Source: Udeniomyces pyricola (Eukaryota; Basidiomycota; Tremellomycetes; Cystofilobasidiales; Mrakiaceae). Taken from it: DNA of 64,000 bases. A program made the translations under genes and the position numbers. The stretch covers positions 3,268-67,267 of the forward strand of contig BCIK01000005.1 of NCBI GenBank assembly GCA_039545295.1, written 5' to 3'. The notes beneath the pieces were generated by a model. It was not told where the DNA came from. It did no database searches and was given only the letters and a program-made list of their open reading frames with translations. Below, in pieces: positions 8,876 to 18,178 of this stretch. The stretch's first letter is position 1. Each line of letters opens with the position of its first letter.

Positions 8876-11845
8876 ATGACTCTTCCAACTCCACTGGGCT
8901 CTGGTCCATCCCTACTCTTCCACTCGACCCTCTCATCTTATCCCTCGCCTTCCTCCTCATCGTACCTCGCAACCATTCGTCTCTCCAAACCCCTTTGTCT
9001 CTCTTCCATCCGGCTCATTCCCCCCTCCCATGATGCCTTCGAATTTGCCCCTACCGCTGATGATGGCGAGCTCAGCCCATCTACCTCCATCGACTGCTTC
9101 CTGAACGCAAAGTACCCCTCATCCGACGTCTCGCCGGCCGGATGGAAGCCTAATTCACTTCACAAAATTGTCCTCGAGATACCGTCTGGTCCATTGAGAA
9201 GACAATCCCGACTAGACGCTTACGAGTATCCCCTCGACTTTCCTTCTCATGTCACTACCTCTCTGGTTGTGCTGCGAACTCCCTTCAAACTCCTCACTGT
9301 GTCGCTCTACGGGTGGCGTCCACAACCGCTCGACATATGCCCCTCTCCCGACTGGTCGCTCTACTCGGATCTCGTTCGCTTGCCGGACCAACCTGCTTAT
9401 ACTTCTCGGTTGTCCCTTGGGTTAGATCCCAGCCTGGTCCTTGTCCGTCAACTGCACGGATCATCTATCTGCTGTGGTGGCGATGGAAACGGTCGGTCTC
9501 AGTATGCAGGTTTTGATGCTAGTGAGGGCCACGGTCTGAACCATGACACGTCAAAGGATGCAAGAGGGAATCACATCTCGGATCAAGAGTCTCTCGAGGA
9601 CGCGCCCTTAGCTACCCGTCTCGACTTGCTTCTCGACCGGCTCGATTCCCTTGCAAGACAGCTCACTACAGCCGTTGAAGACGACACCTTACCTCCGGAT
9701 TACAGTCCTCGTGGTGCTACACAGCAGAACAGCTTTTCTCGCATCCGAGACCCCAATTCCGTCAATATTACCGCCTTAGTCGCCATGACGCTCGGTCACA
9801 TTTCTGATTATCTACAATCACATCATGTCCGTCGCTCTTTGCCATGCAACCTATCACCTCACCATCTAGAAATCATTGTCAGCTCCATACTACTTCTCCT
9901 CTCCTCCCACCTTGTGAGATCATCTCGAGACGAATGGCAATCCACGATCCACCTCTCAACTGGGCTCCTTTTGTCCCTTTGGACCCTACCTGACGCGTCC
10001 AGCGATTTGGCACATCTTTTCCGGGACGGTCGAGGAGTATTTGACTTCAATATATGGATGGCAGCCCTTGATGTGCCGAGCGAAGACAGAGTTATCCATC
10101 TGGATCATGAAGAATCACAATCTATACATGATATGGCGACAACCCTCTCCGAGAGGTCGACGTGTCTAGATGACTCTCTCAAGTCCGGGCTGTCGATCTT
10201 GCCAAAGTCACTTCTCTCCCTCATGATAGCTTGCACCGAACTCAGTCTCATGGTAGAGATGATGGTGGAACTAGTCGAAACATCTGGTCTGCACGTACGG
10301 TTTCAGCATGGGTGCAACTCGGATGATGTCAACATCTCAACTATGGACCCAAGCAACATCAGCGATCTGGAAATCATCCTCGAACTCCTGACATTTTGGC
10401 TCGAAGCGACGCCGACCAATCAAATCCTTATCCTTCACCATCTCACATCCTCTCCTGCGATCTTGAGGGCCCTCACTTTTCTCGCAGCAATCCCTTCAAA
10501 TACCCTATCGTGTTTGGCGTCCTCTCTTGTCCACCAAATTCTTCTCTCTCCTACTTGCGCCTCCTCCGTCTCGCTTCAAGATGACAATATTTTGTGTCTG
10601 TTCAAGTCCCTCGACCGGTCTGACTGGCAGATCAGGGCGGAGATTGCTCTGTGGGTGGCCGAGAGAACCCAAGAACCAGGGGTCTTTCGAGAGATCCTTA
10701 CTCGAGTGGCTTACGATGCTAGAGGCTGCCTCGCTCGTGATGCTTTGAGGTTGTACGAGATCGAACTTTGGATGCGTCATTTCCTTGTGCAAGCCCTTGA
10801 TGATCATCAGGAAAATGACCTACCGCTCGAGCTGCTCGTCTACGTCTTTGAACTCTCCGTTTCAACTCTCCTGGCTGCTGTCGAGGCCCATCTCAGTCTC
10901 CCATCATACATCTACCATCAGCCTGATACCATGCTTTTCGAAGAAGAAGCGCAGACGTTGCTTTCTCTCGTCACTGTCGTTTCTTATCAGGTCGCCATCC
11001 TTTCACGATACACGCCATTGTCCTCATCGTCAGCCGTCACATCTGTCTCGCAATCTCTGTCTACCGCCACGCTGGCTCTTCAAGATCCGCTTGTACGGCT
11101 CGTGACCTTCGCAACTGCCATTCATTTTCCCCCTACCACTCGTACCAGATTGAGGCTTGCCGTAGCGAATCTGTCTTGCACATTTGCTTCTGTTCTTCGT
11201 CGGTTAGCCGAATTCGGGAAGACCCACCCATCGCCATCAACTTACCTTGATGAGCCAATCTCAACTGAACTTATTGGACTTGCACCAAATCTCGCTCCAC
11301 AAGCCCAACACCTCCTCTCCTGGTCGTTACGCACCCTCGACTTATCACTTGTCTCCTGCTTCAGTCTGCCTCCTCCCAAACCTCAGGCAGATGCGCTTTT
11401 TCTGCAAGCGAATGGAATGTCCATCTGTTACCCTGTGTCATTATCCGCCTCGTTCCCTCGGCACGTTCCGTCCGATGTCTTGACGGCTTACCTACTTATT
11501 CCCTCGCCGGACGCCTCGACCGCTATGACTCTTCCATCAAACCTCGCCTTTCCTGACGTCAATGTGGTAGAGCCTTCCTTAGCGGAAGGCGTGACGCCGA
11601 AGAGCCGCTCGGCTAGATTGTCTAACTCAAGTCGACTCCCATCTAAGGTCAGAATAACCTCATGTCTGCCCAGTGCTTCAGGCCTATCTCATCATTTCGT
11701 GTTGCTCGATCTGACCCGTTTATTGAGCTATTTAATGCAGCATATCGACGAGTTCAGTGACGTTACAGCCGGATTTCTACTTGATTCGGGAGGAGCATTG
11801 AGTAGAACGAGCGGAACTGGCAATACTGAGTTGACCATATCATGA
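8876..11845 (+). CDS. Large intronless protein with Virilizer-like N-terminal domain
   Basis: A single 989-codon exon, unusual among the intron-rich neighbours. The first ATG in frame (8876) gives MTLPTPLGSGPSLLFHSTL. The first ~160 residues follow the layout of the Virilizer/VIRMA N-terminal domain: a short leader, then LLFHSTL (compare LLFFDTF), a strand pair TIRLSKPLCLSSIRLIPPS, an acidic or glycine loop, SIDCFLNA, and TSLVVLRTPFKLLTVSLYGW, ending with the tell-tale 'LTVSLYGW' (compare 'ITLAVYG'). The remaining ~800 residues are mainly predicted helices with leucine-rich repeats of the HEAT/armadillo type, as in VIRMA. VIRMA is the scaffold of the nuclear m6A mRNA methyltransferase complex. 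The match is by remembered motif layout, so function is inferred; it could instead be an unrelated helical scaffold. Confidence 0.6.
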   Translation: MTLPTPLGSGPSLLFHSTLSSYPSPSSSSYLATIRLSKPLCLSSIRLIPPSHDAFEFAPTADDGELSPSTSIDCFLNAKYPSSDVSPAGWKPNSLHKIVLEIPSGPLRRQSRLDAYEYPLDFPSHVTTSLVVLRTPFKLLTVSLYGWRPQPLDICPSPDWSLYSDLVRLPDQPAYTSRLSLGLDPSLVLVRQLHGSSICCGGDGNGRSQYAGFDASEGHGLNHDTSKDARGNHISDQESLEDAPLATRLDLLLDRLDSLARQLTTAVEDDTLPPDYSPRGATQQNSFSRIRDPNSVNITALVAMTLGHISDYLQSHHVRRSLPCNLSPHHLEIIVSSILLLLSSHLVRSSRDEWQSTIHLSTGLLLSLWTLPDASSDLAHLFRDGRGVFDFNIWMAALDVPSEDRVIHLDHEESQSIHDMATTLSERSTCLDDSLKSGLSILPKSLLSLMIACTELSLMVEMMVELVETSGLHVRFQHGCNSDDVNISTMDPSNISDLEIILELLTFWLEATPTNQILILHHLTSSPAILRALTFLAAIPSNTLSCLASSLVHQILLSPTCASSVSLQDDNILCLFKSLDRSDWQIRAEIALWVAERTQEPGVFREILTRVAYDARGCLARDALRLYEIELWMRHFLVQALDDHQENDLPLELLVYVFELSVSTLLAAVEAHLSLPSYIYHQPDTMLFEEEAQTLLSLVTVVSYQVAILSRYTPLSSSSAVTSVSQSLSTATLALQDPLVRLVTFATAIHFPPTTRTRLRLAVANLSCTFASVLRRLAEFGKTHPSPSTYLDEPISTELIGLAPNLAPQAQHLLSWSLRTLDLSLVSCFSLPPPKPQADALFLQANGMSICYPVSLSASFPRHVPSDVLTAYLLIPSPDASTAMTLPSNLAFPDVNVVEPSLAEGVTPKSRSARLSNSSRLPSKVRITSCLPSASGLSHHFVLLDLTRLLSYLMQHIDEFSDVTAGFLLDSGGALSRTSGTGNTELTIS

Positions 11846-11986
11846 GGATTGAGGAATGACATGTAGACAATGCAGAGTTTGGTTGGGATATCATGATAAT
11901 AAGTCTGGTACTGAAGACTGGGTATGAGGGAAAAAGGAGTGAAACATTCTGAGATAATGTGTACACAATCGTTAGGGACAAGTTGA

Positions 11987-13220
11987 TCAACCTCGGGGGT
12001 TGAGCGAACCAAGTCTGGCCAACGTATCCCCTTCGCTACATTCATGAAGACACAAACTGAATCAGTACTCGTCGTTGGAACGTTATCTGAGCACCAAAGT
12101 GATAGGGACTGACGCGTTCTCGGCTTCTTCTAATGTGTCCGATTGAGCAACCTGGAATCAGGTAGACAACAGTGTCCATCAGCTTGCAGCTACGAAACTA
12201 TATAGACGATAAGGAACACACATACCACTCGGAGTACACTCTTCTTGCTGCTCTCCTGCATCTCGCCAGCAATGATTAGCTCGTCAAGTATCTGGGAAGT
12301 ACGCAGAAACAGAGTTCAGGTAAGCACGTACTCATGGAGGTCGAAGATATATCAAACGGGCAAAGACTTACGGCGTATGCTTTTTGGAAGTTGAAGATGA
12401 GATCGAGCTCGCAGACCTGAGGACATATTTGTGAACCGGACATATCTTTAGCCTGACTGATAGGAGTGTACGACAAACAATCCAGGTCATGAACGTACAT
12501 TGCCAAAGTATCGGTCAAGAACTTCTACATATCGATGAATGACCTCAAGAGTGATGAGTTCGTTGTCGACGGAAGATACGCCAGCGATGAAGAAGAGCGA
12601 CGCATAGCGTCGATAAATAACCTTATCGCCTGTTGCATAGGCCATAAGAACACACGGTCATTGATGGGAAAGCATGGCATGGATCCAAGGGTGGCAGCGG
12701 AAGTGGAGAGGCCAGTCGGGAGCAAGATATGTAAGTGATGCCATGTTGTGACCGCACGTGATGGTGACCGATGTCATTAGTAAGCACTAAAGACAGCACT
12801 TCGAGATATGACAGCGTCCCCCGTGGATATCGATGCCAGAAAGGTGAAGTGGGACTGAGGAAGAATCGGGAAACGGCTTGGTCACGAACCTTTGTACTCG
12901 AGGAAGTTGCACATGCGCGTGCGTCTGGCCAGAACCAGCTGCGTGACGTCCTTGACGATCTTTGACTTAGATTTGGATGGAAGTGTCTGGTACCATTTGG
13001 CGAGACGGACTTTGCCTGGTTCCGAATGAGGCAAGGGGGGGGGGGGGGATAGTGAAGGAAGGGCGGGGGAGAGGGTGAGAGGTGAAGCGGAAATGACGAC
13101 GATGATGGAGGGAGTAAGAGATCAGTCAACGACCGGTCCAAAGCAAAAACCGAGACTCGTCAGAAGGAAGGATGAATGAAGGAACCTTGACGTGAGACTA
13201 GGAGGATGTAGTTGATGCCC
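11987..13220 (-). CDS. APS1: AP-1 clathrin adaptor complex, sigma subunit
   Basis: Small subunit of AP-1, which makes clathrin-coated vesicles at the trans-Golgi network and endosomes. The start at 13220 reads [12 protein letters not shown], then [109 protein letters not shown]. This is the full longin-fold sigma chain (about 160 aa), and the [13 protein letters not shown] and VCELD signatures point to AP-1 rather than AP-2 or AP-3. A good GTCAGT donor after ENA allows a last exon ending [15 protein letters not shown], with the stop at 11987-11989; without it the protein would end at 12083. The first intron holds a run of about 15 G (near 13036). It converges on the Virilizer-like gene, 141 bp away. 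Confidence 0.95.
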
Positions 13221-13598
13221 ATGGCGGGGAGAAAGAACTCAGACTGGGACGGGAATGTACGGGGAAGAGAGATGGGGTGATGGGATGATGGAGTGGGTGA
13301 TCAGTACAATCAGTGATCATCACGGGTATAGAGAGTACTTGTGCGCTTATTATGAGCGTCTTGGGATCTGCTTATACATCACATGGCTGTGCTTGTGATT
13401 ATACAGGTCCCCAAACTGATCATGTTGAAGGCTCAATATCAAACAACAGTAATATCGTAGCTATTCCTCATCCCGGCCTGATCAGTCGCGTCATCCTATC
13501 TTGTTTCACAGGCCATCATTCGCCACCACCCTCACGTCCTCACAAGTCAAGATCATCTACGGCTTCGTTACATTCTCAGACTTCGCCCCTCTAATCTC
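13221..13598. promoter_or_regulatory. Divergent promoter between APS1 and Uds1-domain gene
   Basis: A 378-bp gap between divergently transcribed genes. The part next to APS1 is purine-rich on the plus strand (pyrimidine-rich on the coding strand), and a CT-rich leader precedes the plus-strand start at 13599. No named binding site is claimed. Confidence 0.5.
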
Positions 13599-16262
13599 AT
13601 GAACGCTTCATATCCTGTCGACTCCATCGGTTCTCCAGTCGCTACGAACGGTCATTCACCCTTCCTTGCAAGCAACTCGACCCTCAGTCATCCCTTCCCG
13701 CATTCGCCTTCCTCTCCGTTCGACGACCAGACCGCCACAAGCTCACGTGAGGATGCGCTCATGCTCAGTCTACTCGCAGCTCAGGCCTCTGTTGACATCG
13801 ATCAGGACGGCTATCGAACGCTTGCTTGGGATGAGGTTGAACATGTCAAGAGAGTTAGTTCCGGGTTGTTTGCACTTCCCGTCTTTGGCTATTAGAACAC
13901 GTCGGGATGATACTCATTCTCGCCAATCGACTTGAGCGTTGCAGGAACTCGCCCATCTCGTTGATAGGTCCATTTCACTCTCAGCAAGAGCCCAGAGAGA
14001 GGCCAAGATCCTCACGGCTGCCCGTACTCTTGACCGGTTACACCACAATCACAAAAGGTCCGTCGCCCGTCTAAATTCAGGCGCGTCCGCGCCGCGATCC
14101 TTACCTCTCACCCGCAGCGGATCACTACTTTCCTGCTAACTGCTGATACTTTCCTCGCTTTTCACCCGTTCAGGATGAGCAAGCAGACTACGGAAGAGAT
14201 GAATCAAGCAGAGAGGCGGGCTCAAGCAGCTGAAAAGGACAAATGGCTTGCCCTCGAGCGCGAGGCTCAGCTCCGGTTCGTCTTCGTTCGTTCATAATCC
14301 TGGAAACAACTCATATTGGCCTATCACCATCACCAAACTTCCCCAAGTTGTACTGATCGACTGGTCGACTGTTCACGTACGATCAGACGTACCCTTAATG
14401 AACACTATGCCGCCTCGCTGGCTTGGGAATCTCGTCGTCTTACTCTCCTCACCTCGCACACGCCTGCCGAGCCGGACATCAAAGGCAAGAGCCGGGAAAG
14501 CGAGCAATCTCTCGAAATCAATCGACTTCAGGGACGAATCGCCGAGCTTGAAGATCTCATAGGAGACGCGGGAAATCGCGAGGCTTCTTTGGCCGGCGAC
14601 GTGAAGCGGCTCACTAAGGACCTCGACCGAGAACGGCGGCAAGCTGAGGACAATCATAGTCGCCTCCAGACTCAGATTGATGAACTGCAGGAGCGACTAG
14701 ATCATGCTAGCCTCAAGGTTCAATCTGCAGAAACCGATGATACTGTTCGGGCGATTCTTCTGCCGCTTTTAGCGCTCGCAGCCAATCCGCCTCCTTCGGA
14801 CGACGTACCAGTAGACCACCTCGCTCAGCTTGTTCGAGACGAGTACGAAGAGCTTGAAAGACAACTCAGCTTGAATGGAGCCAAACTGGCGTTAGTCACC
14901 GAATCAGCGGAGAAGGACCGGGCGAAGGCAAACCAGGATCGGGATACACTTCGTTCAGAAGTTGAGAACCTGTATGTGATGTGCCTCTTATCCTCGTATG
15001 GCGATGGAAATACAGACACGTGTCAATCTTCCGATGCCTCCTTTCATGGTACTCTTGACTCACTTTTCCTTCATTAACGGCAAACCTCTGTCGCTACAGG
15101 AAAGCTCAATCGCAACCAACTTCCATCGATCTGTCCACCGTTGCTGAGCTCGAGGCTCTATGGTCGATTCTCCCGTCCAAAACTGCTGCATCCAGCTCCA
15201 TCCGACGCAACAACGCTTCCTTGTCGTCTCGACACGCACCGTCCTCGCCTGGTCTTGACCTAGATTTCAACGCTCTGACAAGTGCTTACGCGGTTGGCAA
15301 TGATGAGAGTTCTCCCTATCCTGGTGTACAAGCCCTAGCCGCACGTGTACGGGGTGTGATCGAAGATGGCAAGTTGCTGGTTGAAAGGACGGCCAAATTT
15401 GCTCGAGAGAGGGATATATATAAGAGGTGGGTTCCATCTATCTCGAGGCGTACACTATATTTTGGGCGCTATCGTTCTCACCTACTCTGTTTTGTCTATG
15501 ATGCAGCAATTCGGAACGAGCCCAGCGTCTTGTCCAAGACTCTCGGGCTGGGTTGGAGACCTATCAGCGCCAAGTCAAAGCCTTAGAAGAACGCCTCGAA
15601 GGTGAAGGCAAGGAAGGAGGGAGGTAAGCCCATCTTGCAAAAATTATAGTGATCGTTTGTACGCCATTGAGTTGATGTGTTTTCATTGATCTTGCCTGTC
15701 CTGTTTACTCCCTTGTAAGCCTAACAACTTACAATGAGCTTGAGTCGACTATCTCGGCGTTGCGAGAAGAAAAAGCGAGGCTTGAGTACTCGCTCAATGC
15801 TCAAGTTGAGGCCTGCGATTCGCTGAGCGAAGCCAACGAGTGAGTTTGATTATTTATTTATTTTTAAGCATAATAGCTAGTCAGGTCATCTACTCACCGT
15901 ATGCGTCTCTCGTCGTCGACAGAGCTCTCTCTGCGCGGTCATTGTCCCTCTCTGATGAAGCAGTGAAAGAGAAGCGGTCGCTACAAGCCCGGTGCGAAAC
16001 GGAGCTGAGCAAGCTGAGAGCCGAGCTGTCGAAAGTCAAGGAAGAGCTCGAAGATCAGAAAACCAGGTCCGTGTTCCCTCTCGGTTTTGGGAATAGGGCG
16101 ACAGTGGTCTCATCGTCAGTACCTGAACAACTAACTCGCTGTGACTGGCGCAAATGATATAGGGAGCAAGGACAGATTGCTTTATTAGACGAGCTCAACT
16201 CGCTTCAAGATGAGGTTCAGATGCTTCGAGCTCAACTCCGTGCTGGCACGCCAAAACATTAG
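13599..16262 (+). CDS. Coiled-coil protein with Uds1 (up-regulated during septation) domain
   Basis: About nine exons. Residues 1-55 are Ser/Pro-rich and disordered. They are followed by REDALMLSLLAAQASVD, LAWDEVEHVKR, ELAHLVDRSISLSARAQRE and AKILTAARTLDRLH, which matches the layout of the Pfam Uds1 domain found in fungal septation proteins. The rest is almost entirely heptad-rich helix (for example INRLQGRIAELEDLIGD, LQTQIDELQERLDHA, LQDEVQMLRAQLR) broken by short disordered linkers, and ends GTPKH. S. pombe Uds1 is induced during septation, and coiled-coil proteins of this class act as scaffolds at growth or division sites. The precise role here is inferred. The start is the first ATG after a stop-containing CT-rich leader. 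No membrane segment or signal peptide is seen. Confidence 0.72.
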
Positions 16263-16511
16263 GAATTAGGAATATTTTCTTTGAAAGTCCTTAGAGGTGA
16301 AAGGGTCGCGTATTATATGCTCTGCATTCTTTCAAGGTGACACGCCAGATACATGACGACAAGTAGATCAAGTTCCCGTGACGTCCTGTGTCGCAAGTAG
16401 GATAACATGCATGATGAGGACCGGGTTACGGGCCATGTTGTTCAGTGCATACCAAGTAGGTGTCATCGTATTGAGGAGAGATTAAAGAAAGAGACAATGT
16501 TGATACAGGGA

Positions 16512-17732
16512 CTAGAAGACGATCTTGGAGTCCTGTGACCGGGAAAAGGGGACAAGTCGTCAGAAACTTTCTTGTGCGAGGTCTGCGACTTGAAGGGTTT
16601 GGTCCAGGTCACACCACAGATGGGCAGAGGTATCGAAACGCACCAATTCTCCGACCTCCTTCAACAGGTCCTCCCATCCTTCCTTCCAATCCTTGCTGTC
16701 TTCCTTCTCGACCGAACCATCGGCAGCGGGCTTACGCTTCCGGGGGGTCTCGCATACGAGAACACACGAGGTTGCTCGCTTGGTTCCCGAAGCCTGGCCA
16801 AGCTCCTCCCTGCAAGTTGATTCAAAGGGTGATATGAAGTAAAGGGTCGCATCAAGATGGACAAGGAGAAATATCGGGGAGCGTTGAGTCGCCGACCGCA
16901 GTTGAGCTGGAGAAGTATATATGAAGCCATGTAGGTAGACACTGACTTAGCAAGAACCCAGACGTATTTGACGCCAGCCTCTTCGGCCATGAGGGGAAGG
17001 TGCGAGAGAATATCAATGGGAGTGATGTTGGAAGCAAGGAGAAGGAGACCCTTCTCGCCCTTTCGGAGCGCCTTGACAACCTCCTTGACTCCTCGCTTGA
17101 GCTGTCGAGCCTTGGAAGCTAAGGTGTTTTAAGGATAGTGGTGCAAAGTTGTCAGCCGTTGAGGTTCCAAGATTAAGGGAAAGCGAACGTCGATGGGCAG
17201 ACGATTTGAATCGGACCCGGCAAGAGGAACCGTCGATGTGAGGACAAGACGCTCTGGACGTACCCTTCTTGACAGTCTTGAAGAGCTTCTTGCTAAGCTT
17301 CTTGCCGGCCAGTGGGGCAGCGATAGGTGCGATGGCCTCGATGGGAACGTGGAACTCTTCCTTGTCCTTCTTAGACTCTTTGTCAGTCGGGACAGAGGCA
17401 TCAGCCATCGAAACATCTCCGGCAGCGTCTTCGGTCGCCTTCTTGTCCTTCTTGGACTTTTTGGGGGTTGGCTGTAGGTCATCAAGAGGGAGGTGGACAG
17501 CGCGTCAGGACGTAGATGACGACGAAGTAGAAACATAGCTGCCCGGTTCCCGAGATACGCTCTCAGAAGAGACGCGACCATGATGGAAGGATTGGACCAG
17601 CATGCCACACAGTTGCGAATGTGCGGGGGATGCAATCGAGAAGAGGAAACTTGCCTCTGCGACCTCGACAGTCTCGTCTGCAGTGACGACGGACTTGCGC
17701 TTCTTGGCCTTCTTCTCTTCGTCCTTAGCCAT
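16512..17732 (-). CDS. NHP2: H/ACA snoRNP subunit Nhp2 (L7Ae family)
   Basis: Core protein of H/ACA small nucleolar ribonucleoproteins, which pseudouridylate rRNA and snRNA and also bind telomerase RNA in many eukaryotes. The start at 17732 gives a very basic tail (MAKDEEKKAKKRKS), a second Lys-rich stretch, then the L7Ae RNA-binding fold: IAAPLAGKKLSKKLFKTVKK, RQLKRGVKEVVKALRKGEKG, LLLLASNITPIDILSHLPLM, YVWVLAKS, ELGQASGTKRATSCVLV. The first intron (17472-17654) begins GC, not GT, in the context AG|GCAAGT. A last intron from GTGCGT to CACAG gives the end DSKIVF with the stop at 16512-16514; if it is retained the protein ends near 16550 in QESF. The N-terminal charged extension is longer than in human NHP2. 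Confidence 0.93.
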
Positions 17733-18178
17733 AATGTGTAGAGGTAGGTGTATGAAGGTAGTGAGGAGGAGAGGCGATTGAGGGGTGGCGACAGGTGATG
17801 TAGGTATGTATGGAGCAAGGGGCTGGCGGGAGGGGGAAGGAAGGGAGGGGAGCAGGACGTGAGAGCTTTCCGAAAATGCTCTCTCGGCCAGCCTCGCCCA
17901 AGCTTTGGCTAGAATTACTAATTATCAAGGCGACTTTGGCCAACTTTGGCCTGCGGTTGGCGGGCAGTGGAAGACTGATCGATTATGATTGCATGGTACA
18001 GCCTGGCACAGCCCACCATACGTATCCCCTCCTCCAGCTGCCTCAAGCCACTTTCGCTCTGGGACCGTGTATTCATGACATGAGATCATCATCAATCATC
18101 TGCATCGACTCCACACGTCTCATTCACGTCTATTATAGCTATCAATCCATCCATCCATCACAGTCGCTTCCTGGTCTC
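17733..18178. promoter_or_regulatory. Divergent promoter between NHP2 and the lipase gene
   Basis: A 446-bp gap between divergent genes. Purine-rich next to NHP2, then CT-rich approaching the lipase start. A long open frame crosses the gap into the lipase first exon but has no ATG context or family match before 18179, so I treat it as non-coding. Confidence 0.5.

Noticed and set aside
17120..17654. Intron-encoded snoRNA inside NHP2
   Set aside because: The two longer introns were read for C/D boxes and an H/ACA end. TGATGA occurs, but only at the branch-site position near the 3' end with no partner D box, so no snoRNA is supported.
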